The notes under the pieces were generated by a model. That model worked only from the letters and a program-made list of their open reading frames with translations, was not told where the DNA came from and did no database searches. Shown here in pieces: positions 1-6,317 of a stretch of DNA of 6,799 nt. This stretch comes from an uncultured Campylobacter sp. (GTDB lineage: Bacteria > Campylobacterota > Campylobacteria > Campylobacterales > Campylobacteraceae). The stretch covers positions 1-6,799 of the forward strand of contig NZ_CALHIK010000014.1 in assembly GCF_938030785.1 (NCBI RefSeq), given 5' to 3'. A program made the translations under genes and the position numbers. Position 1 is the stretch's first letter; the number at the start of each line of letters is the position of its first letter.

Positions 1-31
1 TATGTGCTATACCGACAGGGTCGCAGCGAGT

Positions 32-1705
32 TCAGTCTGCCGCGCCGTCAGCGCTTTCGATTATTCGCAAAATTTCGCTTATCTTTTGCGGATCTTTGAT
101 GCCTTGCGCATCCTCTACGCAGCTGTTTAGATCGATTGCGTAGGGGCGCAGCGCGAGTGCCTCAAAGATATTTTGCGCACCGATGCCGCCTGCGAGAATG
201 AAAGAGATCGCGCCGCCTTTGGAAGCAGTGCTACACTTATCCGCGCTATCATCCTTTGCGGTACCCAACTTGCCTACTTCGCCGCCGTCATTCGCAATAT
301 TTGGCGCGCCCGCCTCATAGTCATTTGCGCCACAATGATCGGAGCCCTCCTTCGCAGGCTCTATATTGTTTGACTGAGCAGCAGTACACGCACTGGCTCC
401 GCACTTCTCGCCTCCCTTTGCGTCGCGGCCATAATTTTCTATTACAGGCTCCGCCTCGCTTGATCGGGTGACGGCATGCACAATTTTACTAGCCTCGCCG
501 TCATTGGCGGCACGGTGATTATCGCTTTCTGTGGGCTTTGCGCCGCTGTTTTCAGTACACTGTGAGTAAAATTTTTCCTCGCCGAAATTCTCACGGATCG
601 TACTGCGCTCAAGAGCGCCTCTCGCGTCGTCTGCGCTTTGCATTGCGCTGTCCGCGCAGTTTTTTTCATCGCTCGTTGCGCCGTCTCGTCCTTGGCAGCC
701 AAGCCCTGCGCGTCGTAACAGATCCCAGTCGAAGCTCACGCCGTTGCCGCCCAAGCTCGCTCCTTTGGCGTCGAATAAGATCCGATCGCAGCTCAAACCC
801 TCAAGCGGCGGCATTTCAGCGCCGATGCTTAGCACCTGCCACGCTTCGATGCCTGCCGCGTTAAGCCGCGCTTTGAAATCCGCGCTTATGTGTCCATAAA
901 TCTGAGCGCAGTCCAGCTCGCAAGCCTCGCAAATTTTTAAAATTTGCTTCTCGTTTAGGGTTCCCGAATTTAAAATTTCAAAATTTTGATTCTTTGCCGA
1001 GACGGGCACAGCACGGTTTGCGTTCAAATTTACATCCAAATCGTCGCACTTCTTTTCGTAAAATTCTGCAGCTTTGTAAAATTTCGCGTCGCCGCTCGTG
1101 CCCGCGTAAATTTTATCTTCACAAATTTCTTCGCCGCGAGTTTTGCTGCTAAAATTTTTACATTCGCACGCGGCGACGCCGTGTTTTTCGCAGCTCAAAG
1201 CAAAGACCCCGACGCACTTTGCGCCGTTTTTATGCGCGATGCGTGCGATCTCGCGCGCTGTTTCTACGCTAACGCGGCGCTTGGAGCTTGACACGAAGAT
1301 CACGCCTAAAAATTCCACGCGCGCGCCTGAGCCGTCGCCCTGGCTTCGCAAATCGCTACTGAAATTTTTATCGTAATCGGAATTTTGCTCAGACATAAAA
1401 TTTGCATGATTTTGCGCACGGCAGGTAAAATTCTCGCCGTCCTGATTAAAATTTTGCGCGAAATTTTGGCCGTCAGAATTGAAATTTCGCGTAGCATTCT
1501 CGGCGTCCGAATTAAAATTTCGCTCAGAATTTTCGCCGCAAAAATTAGAATTTTTTATCGAGCTCTCGCTACCCGATTGCGGTAAATTTTTGGCGCCGTC
1601 CGCGCGCTCTAAATTTACACATAAAGCCGAGCTGCACGCCAGCACCGCGCGAGCTTCGGCGGCGCTTTTGATGCCACAAATTTTGATCTTACTTCTGTAC
1701 GACAT
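32..1705 (-). CDS. trpF: Phosphoribosylanthranilate isomerase with three large low-complexity inserts
   Basis: TrpF is the cytoplasmic TIM-barrel enzyme that converts N-(5'-phosphoribosyl)anthranilate to CdRP. The family is about 200 residues long; this ORF has 557. Family landmarks occur in order. KICGIK at 8-13 is beta-1 and carries the catalytic Cys at C10. GVIFVSSSKRRVS at 134-146 is beta-2 with the substrate Arg. CVGVF at 164-168 is beta-3, and AQIYG at 267-271 is beta-4. ILFDAKG at 309-315 holds catalytic Asp312. GGNG at 319-322, FDWDLL at 325-330, LAGGIG at 504-509 and DLNSCVED at 525-532 form the phosphate site. About 330 extra residues lie in three hydrophilic segments, at about 32-127, 172-246 and 334-497, with no stop or frameshift. 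The ATG lies inside the end of the upstream methyltransferase gene (17-nt overlap) and no Shine-Dalgarno is visible, so translational coupling is likely. GGNG and NSC differ slightly from the usual GG(T/S)G and SSG. Identity is firm; activity is inferred from the retained residues. Confidence 0.93.
   Translation of the reverse strand: MSYRSKIKICGIKSAAEARAVLACSSALCVNLERADGAKNLPQSGSESSIKNSNFCGENSERNFNSDAENATRNFNSDGQNFAQNFNQDGENFTCRAQNHANFMSEQNSDYDKNFSSDLRSQGDGSGARVEFLGVIFVSSSKRRVSVETAREIARIAHKNGAKCVGVFALSCEKHGVAACECKNFSSKTRGEEICEDKIYAGTSGDAKFYKAAEFYEKKCDDLDVNLNANRAVPVSAKNQNFEILNSGTLNEKQILKICEACELDCAQIYGHISADFKARLNAAGIEAWQVLSIGAEMPPLEGLSCDRILFDAKGASLGGNGVSFDWDLLRRAGLGCQGRDGATSDEKNCADSAMQSADDARGALERSTIRENFGEEKFYSQCTENSGAKPTESDNHRAANDGEASKIVHAVTRSSEAEPVIENYGRDAKGGEKCGASACTAAQSNNIEPAKEGSDHCGANDYEAGAPNIANDGGEVGKLGTAKDDSADKCSTASKGGAISFILAGGIGAQNIFEALALRPYAIDLNSCVEDAQGIKDPQKISEILRIIESADGAAD
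1430..1561 (-). repeat. Four tandem 33-bp in-frame repeats inside trpF
   Basis: Units lie at 1430-1462, 1463-1495, 1496-1528 and 1529-1561. Counted by eye, unit 1 matches unit 3 at 26 of 33 bases and unit 2 matches unit 3 at 25 of 33; the 1529-1561 unit is the most diverged. Because 33 is a multiple of three, each unit encodes 11 residues (TrpF residues 49-92). The three best units share an R/Q-N-F-N-S/Q-D-G/A-E/Q-N core. Each unit contains an AAATTT-like word. The array makes up almost half of the first TrpF insert, between helix 1 and strand 2 of the barrel. Confidence 0.85.
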
Positions 1706-2810
1706 ATAAAAATTCAGTCACGTAAAGCTCGCGCGCGCTTAAATTTCTGCTCGCGCGATAGGTCGGATAGCGGATCTCTATCGTGCGCACAGAGCCTATG
1801 TGTGCGAGGTTTTTTAAAAATTCCGCCTTCGAGATAAAGCCCTCGGAATTAAAAGAGATTATTAAAAATTTCGCCGGGAATTCCGCCAGCAGCGCGAAAA
1901 ATTCCTCCGCAGCACTTGCTTTTTTGTTGTAAGCCGAGCGGTTCCAGTCCGCGGGGATTCCAGAAACTCTGCTAAGCCCCGCAGCATTTGGGCGCTTGCC
2001 ATCGTTTATAAAATCCGTGATCAAATTTAGCATGAAATAGTTCGAGCCGTAGGGGTGCTGATTATAGGGTGGATCAAAATACGCGACGTCAAGCTGCGAA
2101 AAGCGCTCGCGCGCGCTCTGTGCAAAGCGCGCGGCGTCCTCTTGAAAGACCGCGCTTTCGCAGGCAAAATTTGAAAGCACGGGCAGGCGCAGAGAAATCT
2201 CGCCCATTATGCGAGCTAGCGCGTTTTCGCCGCTGCCGCCGAACTTACCCACGCCCGCTTTGTCCTTGTAAAAGCCCTTGAAAACGCCGCCCGTGTTTGA
2301 GTGGATACTCGCCTCGCTAAGCAGAGGCGCAGTGAAAAAATCGCGAAACCGCTGCGGGATTTTGCATATCTGCTCGCAAAGCCCGCCCAAAATTAGGGCG
2401 TTTCGGCGCGTGTAAAAGGCACGCTCGCCCGCTTTAATATCTTGGTCGTCCTTCGGCGCGTACAGCTCGCTAAAAAAACTCTCCTTCGGCGTAAAATTTC
2501 TTAAAATTTCAGCGCGCAGCTCGCTCAAGTCTCGCCACAGCTCGTCGCTGAAATTTGAAAGATAGCAGGAGTTTATCGCGCGCGAGTAGCCCTCCAGATC
2601 GTTTGCGATCACGAGATTTGAGTGCGCTTTGGCCAGGCGCGCGACGATGCCGCTACCGCTAAAAACGTCCGCGAAGCTGATCTTGCCCTGCCCAAGCTCC
2701 GCCTTGATCTCGCAGATCGCCCGCTCGATCGGCACTAGCAGCGAGCGTTTGTTGCCCAGATAGCTGATGAGCTGCTCGCTTAAAAACTCCCTCTTTTCGC
2801 CGCTAGCCAT
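1689..2810 (-). CDS. D12-class adenine-N6 DNA methyltransferase, apparently solitary
   Basis: The 373-residue protein has the motif order of the Dam/D12 (alpha-class) N6-adenine methyltransferases. YLGNK at 17-21 is motif X. FADVFSGSG at 46-54 is the motif I S-adenosylmethionine loop. ND at 70-71 is the acidic end of the next strand. DPPYNQHPYGSNY at 246-258 is the catalytic DPPY motif with its usual downstream GSNY. IISFNSEGF at 317-325 lies near the C-terminus. The region between motifs I and IV should hold the target-recognition part, but the recognition sequence cannot be read from it. Its ATG follows the trpGD stop directly (TAG ATG) with only a weak G-rich stretch upstream, and its 3' end overlaps trpF by 17 nt, so it should be co-translated with both. 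No endonuclease gene is visible beside it. It could be an orphan regulatory methylase or half of a split restriction system. The family is sure; the role is unknown. Confidence 0.9.
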   Translation of the reverse strand: MASGEKREFLSEQLISYLGNKRSLLVPIERAICEIKAELGQGKISFADVFSGSGIVARLAKAHSNLVIANDLEGYSRAINSCYLSNFSDELWRDLSELRAEILRNFTPKESFFSELYAPKDDQDIKAGERAFYTRRNALILGGLCEQICKIPQRFRDFFTAPLLSEASIHSNTGGVFKGFYKDKAGVGKFGGSGENALARIMGEISLRLPVLSNFACESAVFQEDAARFAQSARERFSQLDVAYFDPPYNQHPYGSNYFMLNLITDFINDGKRPNAAGLSRVSGIPADWNRSAYNKKASAAEEFFALLAEFPAKFLIISFNSEGFISKAEFLKNLAHIGSVRTIEIRYPTYRASRNLSARELYVTEFLYVVQK

Positions 2811-4424
2811 CTAAGCTCTCGCCCCTACGTAGTTTTCGTAAAATTTCCACGTTTTGCCCGATCTGATCGCCTCTAAAATCAGCGGCTTAGCCTCCGCAGG
2901 GCTTGCTACGACATCGGCGCAGTATAGCGCAAACATCGCGTTTAGCACGACGATATCAAATTTTGGCCCGCTAAGCTCGCCTTTTAAAATTTGCTTTAAA
3001 GTTTCGGCGTTAGCCTCGCCGTCGCCGCCTTCTATATCGCCGTGAAATGCGCGTTTAAAGCCGAACTGCTCGGGATTTACGCGGTATTCTAAAATTTTGC
3101 CGTCCTTGACCTCGTGGATTAGCGTTTCGTCGCACAGGCTGATCTCGTCCATGCCGTCCATGCCGTGCACCACCAGAGCGTGCTTGCGCCCCAAAATCAT
3201 CAGCGTTTCGGCGATGAGCCCGTTTACTTCCTCCAGATAATTGCCCACGATCTGATTGCTTAGGCTTAAATTCGGATTTAGAAGCGGTCCCATTATATTA
3301 AAGACGGTGCCTATTTTTAGGCGATTGCGAACCTCTTTGACCTCGGCGGTGATCTTGTGAAAAAACGGCGCGTGAAAAAACGCTAGCCCCGTGCGATCTA
3401 GCAGCGCTCTAATCTGCGCTAGATCGCTAAGTAGCGGCACGCCTAGAGCGTCCAGCGCATCGGAGCTGCCCGATCTGCTGGTGATCGCGCGGTTGCCGTG
3501 CTTGGCGACGCGCACGCCGAAGCTTGCCGCGATAAAGGCCACGGTCGTGGAGATATTGATCGTCTTTAGCCTATCGCCGCCCGTGCCTACGATGTCAAAC
3601 ATCGGGCTTGGATCATCGTAGGTGATCGAGTATTTTAAGATACTGCGCACGAGCGCCGTAAGGCTGCTTGGATAGAGCGACTTTTCGCTGATCAGCACGA
3701 GCAGCCCCGCAAGCTGCACGATATCGTAATCCTGCTCGTAAAGTGCCTTACAAACGACGGCGTAATCGTCGCTATCTAGCGGGAAGCCCTTTTGTAGCTT
3801 CAACATAAACGGGGCGAAATTTACCACGAGTTTCTCCTTTAAAATTATCTTTTTACCGTGATTGATGAAATTTTCGATGATCTTTTTGCCGTATTGGGTA
3901 AAAAAGCTCTCGGGATGAAATTGAATGCCGAAAACAGGCTTACTTCGGTGCTTCATCGCCATTATAATGCCGTCATTTTCGCTCTTTGCTAAAATTTCAA
4001 ACTCGCGCGGCAGCGTAGCTTCGTCCACATAAAGCGAGTGGTAGCGCATCACTTCAAATTTACGCGGCAGCCCGCTAAAAAGCACGCCATCTGCGTAAAT
4101 TTCGATCGACGAGCTCTTGCCGTGTAGCGGCACCTCCAGCTGCTTTATTTCCGCACCCGCCGCATATCCGATCGCTTGATGCCCAAGGCACACGCCCAAA
4201 ATCGGCACATCCAAATCCGCGCGCAAAATATCCAGGCAGACGCCGCTGTCTTTTGGGTGATTTGGCCCGGGGCTTAGGATTATGTGCGACGGGGCAAGCT
4301 CGCGCACCCGCTGCAGCGTTATCTCATCGTTGCGGAAGTAGCGCACCTCCTCGTCGCTTAGCTCCAAAATGTATTGATAAATATTAAAAACGAAGCTATC
4401 GTAATTATCTATCATTAAAATCAA
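2811..4424 (-). CDS. trpD: Fused anthranilate synthase glutaminase / anthranilate phosphoribosyltransferase
   Basis: This 537-residue TrpG-TrpD fusion is the arrangement known from E. coli and Campylobacter. Residues 1 to about 190 are a class I glutamine amidotransferase that feeds ammonia to TrpE. It has SPGP at 51-54, the nucleophile Cys79 in GVCLGHQ, and His170 and Glu172 in FHPES. A short Lys-rich linker (191-198) leads to TrpD (about 200-537), which joins anthranilate to PRPP. Its landmarks are GTGGD at 280-284 and INIST at 289-293 (PRPP loop), KHGNRA at 308-313, GPLLNP at 379-384 and VVHGMDGMDEIS at 418-429 (metal site). The start is TTG: it gives the normal TrpG N-terminus MILMIDNYDSF and lies 7 nt from an AAGGA ribosome site, whereas the ATG three codons later is 16 nt away. 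All catalytic residues I can check are present and, unlike TrpE and TrpF, there are no low-complexity inserts. Separated from trpE by 314 bp, it may also have its own promoter. Confidence 0.96.
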   Translation of the reverse strand: MILMIDNYDSFVFNIYQYILELSDEEVRYFRNDEITLQRVRELAPSHIILSPGPNHPKDSGVCLDILRADLDVPILGVCLGHQAIGYAAGAEIKQLEVPLHGKSSSIEIYADGVLFSGLPRKFEVMRYHSLYVDEATLPREFEILAKSENDGIIMAMKHRSKPVFGIQFHPESFFTQYGKKIIENFINHGKKIILKEKLVVNFAPFMLKLQKGFPLDSDDYAVVCKALYEQDYDIVQLAGLLVLISEKSLYPSSLTALVRSILKYSITYDDPSPMFDIVGTGGDRLKTINISTTVAFIAASFGVRVAKHGNRAITSRSGSSDALDALGVPLLSDLAQIRALLDRTGLAFFHAPFFHKITAEVKEVRNRLKIGTVFNIMGPLLNPNLSLSNQIVGNYLEEVNGLIAETLMILGRKHALVVHGMDGMDEISLCDETLIHEVKDGKILEYRVNPEQFGFKRAFHGDIEGGDGEANAETLKQILKGELSGPKFDIVVLNAMFALYCADVVASPAEAKPLILEAIRSGKTWKFYENYVGARA

Positions 4425-4431
4425 AATTTTA

Positions 4432-4436
4432 TCCTT
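4432..4436 (-). promoter_or_regulatory. Ribosome binding site deciding the TTG start of trpGD
   Basis: On the minus strand this reads AAGGA, 7 nt before the TTG at 4424-4422 and 16 nt before the next ATG at 4415. The spacing favours the TTG, which also restores the expected TrpG N-terminus. Confidence 0.7.
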
Positions 4437-4462
4437 TTTTAGGGCGTTTGCGCCTCTTTAAA

Positions 4463-4468
4463 ATTATA
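4463..4468 (-). promoter_or_regulatory. Candidate -10 box of an internal trpGD promoter
   Basis: The minus strand reads TATAAT, a perfect sigma-70 -10 hexamer, 38 nt before the trpGD start and within an AT-rich stretch. No good -35 is seen; Campylobacter promoters often lack a conserved one. Transcription would begin near 4456 and give a short leader containing a small GGCG-CAAA-CGCC hairpin and the ribosome site. In an AT-rich intergenic stretch this could be coincidence. Confidence 0.4.
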
Positions 4469-4475
4469 AATAGTT

Positions 4476-4507
4476 TAAATTTAACCGCTTTGCGGCGGCT
4501 AAATTTA
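4476..4507 (-). other. 13-bp hairpin upstream of trpGD
   Basis: Arms 4476-4488 and 4495-4507 pair around a 6-nt loop. In the minus-strand transcript all 13 positions pair, one as G-U; in plus-strand RNA that position is an A-C mismatch, so the structure fits the trp mRNA better. The outer eight pairs are two TAAATTTA copies. No clean U-run follows, so it is not an ordinary intrinsic terminator. It sits just upstream of the candidate trpGD -10 box and could be a processing or stability element. Confidence 0.5.
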
Positions 4508-4585
4508 GCGCCGTTTTAGCGCCGCTGTGGGCTAAATTTAAATTCCGCCCGCGGCTGCGGCATTATTACATCAGCTGCGACGTTA

Positions 4586-4624
4586 CGCTGCTTTGTAGCC
4601 GATATACATCTCGGCTTTGCAGCG
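4586..4624. other. Two-part hairpin in the trpE-trpGD gap
   Basis: The outer stem CGCTGC (4586-4591) pairs with GCAGCG (4619-4624). The inner stem AGCCGA (4597-4602) pairs with TCGGCT (4611-4616) around an 8-nt loop, with a small asymmetric internal loop between the stems. Both stems are perfect, so the fold is possible on either strand. Function unknown. Confidence 0.5.
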
Positions 4625-4639
4625 CCGAATGAAGCTCGC

Positions 4640-4653
4640 CGTTAAATTTAACG
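4640..4653. repeat. 14-bp perfect palindrome CGTTAAATTTAACG
   Basis: This is an uninterrupted self-complementary site built on a TAAATTTA core, between the two-part hairpin and the inverted repeat next to trpE. It could be a dimeric-protein operator or simply part of the repeat cluster. No known operator is recognised. Confidence 0.55.
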
Positions 4654-4666
4654 TCCTAGCAGCGAT

Positions 4667-4738
4667 ACGCTTTAAATTTAGCCAAATCAAACTCGCACCG
4701 AAGTAAACGGCGTACTCAGCTAGCTAAATTTAAAGCGT
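4667..4738. repeat. Perfect 16-bp inverted repeat abutting the trpE stop codon
   Basis: The arm ACGCTTTAAATTTAGC at 4667-4682 is the exact reverse complement of 4723-4738. The spacer is 40 nt and contains its own small hairpin (CGCCG with CGGTG on the minus strand, one G-U pair). The right arm ends at the base next to the trpE stop codon (4739-4741). In trp mRNA this would be a long stem directly after translation ends. It lacks a U-tract and the loop is long, so it looks more like a repeat element or 3'-end stabiliser than a classical terminator. Confidence 0.7.
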
Positions 4739-6292
4739 CTAAACTTCCTCGCATAGCTCCTCGATCGCTTTGAGCGGGCTTTTGCGCTTTTTGCAGATCT
4801 CTGCGTATTCGCTCTTTGGCGAGCTGTCGTAAACGATACCCGCGCCCGCTCCGATAAATACGAGATTGTTTAGCCCTTCGCAGCCGAAATTCTCCGCGCT
4901 AAATTTGGCAGTCTCAAACCGCATCGCGCGGCTAAAGCTCGGCTCGCTTTCTAAATTTAGCGCGCCGCCGCCTACGCGAGCTTTTAAATTTAATGTCGCG
5001 TCGCGTTTGCTTGCGCGCGGCTTTAAATTTTGTGCGCCGCGATTTACAAAGATCGCCGAGCGAATCAAGATCGCCTGCATCACGTCGCCGCCAAAGCGCC
5101 AAAATCCGATTCCGCCGCCGTAGATGCCGCGCTCATAGCGCTCCAGCTCATTTATGATCTGCATCGCGCGGATCTTCGGGCTGCCGCTTAGCGTGCCCGC
5201 AGGAAAGATCGTGCCGAGCACCTCAAACGCGCTTACCCCGCGCGGCTTGCTGCCGTAAATCTCGCTTACGATGTGCATCACGCTTTCGTAGCGCACGACG
5301 CGCATCGCGTTTTGCACCCGCACCGACGCGGGCGCGGCGAATTTGCCGATGTCGTTGCGAGCTAGATCGATCAGCATCCGATGCTCCGCAAGCTCCTTTT
5401 CATCGCTTAAAAGCTCGCGCTCAAGCGCCGCGTCGGCCTCGGCATTCGCGCCTCTGCTGCGGGTGCCCGCGATGGGAGCTACGAAAATTTCGTCCTTTTT
5501 GATCTCCATGATCAGCTCGGGGCTGGAACCCGCTACGCAGCCGTACGGCGTCGGGAAATGAAACATATAGGGGCTTGGATTGTTCTTTTTGAGCCGCTCA
5601 TAAAACTCCAGGCTGCCCAGATTCGTGCCGACTTCTAAAATTTCGCCCAGCACAACCTGAAACACGTCGCCGCTTTTTATCTTTTCTTTTGCAGCCTCGA
5701 CCATCGCGCTAAAATGCGACTCCTCGGCGCCCAGATCGGTTAAAATTTTAAATTTAAGCTCTTTTTTCTTAGGCTCCGGCTCAGACGCGCCTTGCGATTT
5801 CGAGCCGCCCTTTATCGCGGCGTCCGCTTTTGCAGCACTCTGCGGCGTGCCTTCCGCTTCGGCGGCTTGCTGCGAAGCCTGCGAGCTAAGCCCGCGCAGG
5901 CTTTCGTAAATTTGGGCATCTTTGCCGTAAAAATCGTAAATTTTGCTGATTTTATCGTAGTGCAGGTAGTTTGCGGCGTCGGCGTAAAAAAACGGCGGGA
6001 AGTCATACAGCGCCTGCTTCGGCGCGCCGATATTTTCAAACGCGCGCACGATGTCGTAGCCCAAAACGCCGAAAAGTCCGGCAAAGCTCGCGTTTTTAAA
6101 CTCGCTCGCGCCCTCTTTCGCGCCCTTTACCTCATCAAATTTAAGCCTCAAAGCCTCAAAACTCATCTTAAATCCGTCGAAATAATCGCAATCGATGCCG
6201 ATGATGACCTGCCTCTCGTCCTCTGCGAGGTAGCTTTGCGGATGCGTCTTTAAAATTTCGCGGTAGTAAAACAGCGGCTCTTCTAAAAGCAT
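4739..6292 (-). CDS. trpE: Anthranilate synthase component I with two low-complexity inserts
   Basis: TrpE makes anthranilate from chorismate using ammonia from the TrpG half of trpGD. In the 517-residue protein from the ATG at 6292, the chorismate-binding core is clear: PIAGTRSRG at 273-281, DLARNDIGK at 309-317, FPAGTLSGSPKIRAM at 363-377, GGGIG at 392-396 and GAGAGIVYDSS at 481-491. Two stretches have no family counterpart. An Ala/Gln/Ser/Lys-rich linker (about 132-179) separates the N-terminal and catalytic domains. A segment of about 55 residues (419-475) splits the strand pair just before GAGAGIVYDSS. The start is uncertain. An ATG at 6319 gives nine more residues but has no ribosome site and overlaps a perfect TATAAT, while the ATG at 6292 has AAGGA 5 nt upstream. 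The usual N-terminal LLES feedback-site motif appears as YLAED (21-25). The gene heads the trp cluster and is divergent from the YaaA-like gene. Confidence 0.95.
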   Translation of the reverse strand: MLLEEPLFYYREILKTHPQSYLAEDERQVIIGIDCDYFDGFKMSFEALRLKFDEVKGAKEGASEFKNASFAGLFGVLGYDIVRAFENIGAPKQALYDFPPFFYADAANYLHYDKISKIYDFYGKDAQIYESLRGLSSQASQQAAEAEGTPQSAAKADAAIKGGSKSQGASEPEPKKKELKFKILTDLGAEESHFSAMVEAAKEKIKSGDVFQVVLGEILEVGTNLGSLEFYERLKKNNPSPYMFHFPTPYGCVAGSSPELIMEIKKDEIFVAPIAGTRSRGANAEADAALERELLSDEKELAEHRMLIDLARNDIGKFAAPASVRVQNAMRVVRYESVMHIVSEIYGSKPRGVSAFEVLGTIFPAGTLSGSPKIRAMQIINELERYERGIYGGGIGFWRFGGDVMQAILIRSAIFVNRGAQNLKPRASKRDATLNLKARVGGGALNLESEPSFSRAMRFETAKFSAENFGCEGLNNLVFIGAGAGIVYDSSPKSEYAEICKKRKSPLKAIEELCEEV

Positions 6293-6297
6293 TTTCG

Positions 6298-6302
6298 TCC
6301 TT
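6298..6302 (-). promoter_or_regulatory. Ribosome binding site favouring the 6292 start of trpE
   Basis: The minus strand reads AAGGA, 5 nt before the ATG at 6292-6290. No comparable site precedes the upstream ATG at 6319. Confidence 0.65.
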
Positions 6303-6317
6303 GGAATTTTTAGCGCC

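Larger units (their letters stand above)
4476..4732. repeat. Cluster of six TAAATTTA palindromes in the trpE-trpGD gap
   Basis: The 314-bp gap (4425-4738) holds no gene I can support. It contains the self-complementary octamer TAAATTTA at 4476-4483, 4500-4507, 4533-4540, 4643-4650, 4673-4680 and 4725-4732. These copies anchor most of the hairpins listed separately, and the sequence between them is GC-rich. Further copies occur inside trpE (4952-4959, 4985-4992, 5749-5756) and trpF (1610-1617). The density in the gap is far above chance for an 8-mer at this base composition. Confidence 0.75.

Noticed and set aside
538..864. 108-residue plus-strand ORF opposite trpF
   Set aside because: It is Arg/Ser-rich and antisense to the third TrpF insert, typical of a shadow frame.
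1430..1561. CRISPR array
   Set aside because: The units are directly adjacent with no unique spacers, imperfect, in frame with trpF, and no cas gene is nearby.
32..1705. trpF as a pseudogene, or its inserts as inteins or introns
   Set aside because: The frame is open throughout and the catalytic residues are kept. The inserts lack splicing or homing-endonuclease motifs and are compositionally simple.
1689..2810. Complete restriction-modification system
   Set aside because: Only the methyltransferase is present. Its neighbours on both sides are trp genes, and no endonuclease-like ORF exists in the window.
4425..4738. Trp leader peptide or T-box controlling trpGD
   Set aside because: Only one TGG occurs on the minus strand of the gap, there is no short ORF with adjacent Trp codons, and no T-box-like specifier arrangement was recognised.
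4667..4738. Rho-independent terminator after trpE
   Set aside because: The stem is perfect but AT-rich in its middle, the loop is 40 nt, and no U-tract follows on the transcript strand.
5792..6253. 153-residue plus-strand ORF opposite trpE
   Set aside because: It lies wholly antisense to the well-supported TrpE coding frame, has no ribosome site I can identify and resembles no family. Shadow ORFs are expected in this GC-rich codon usage.
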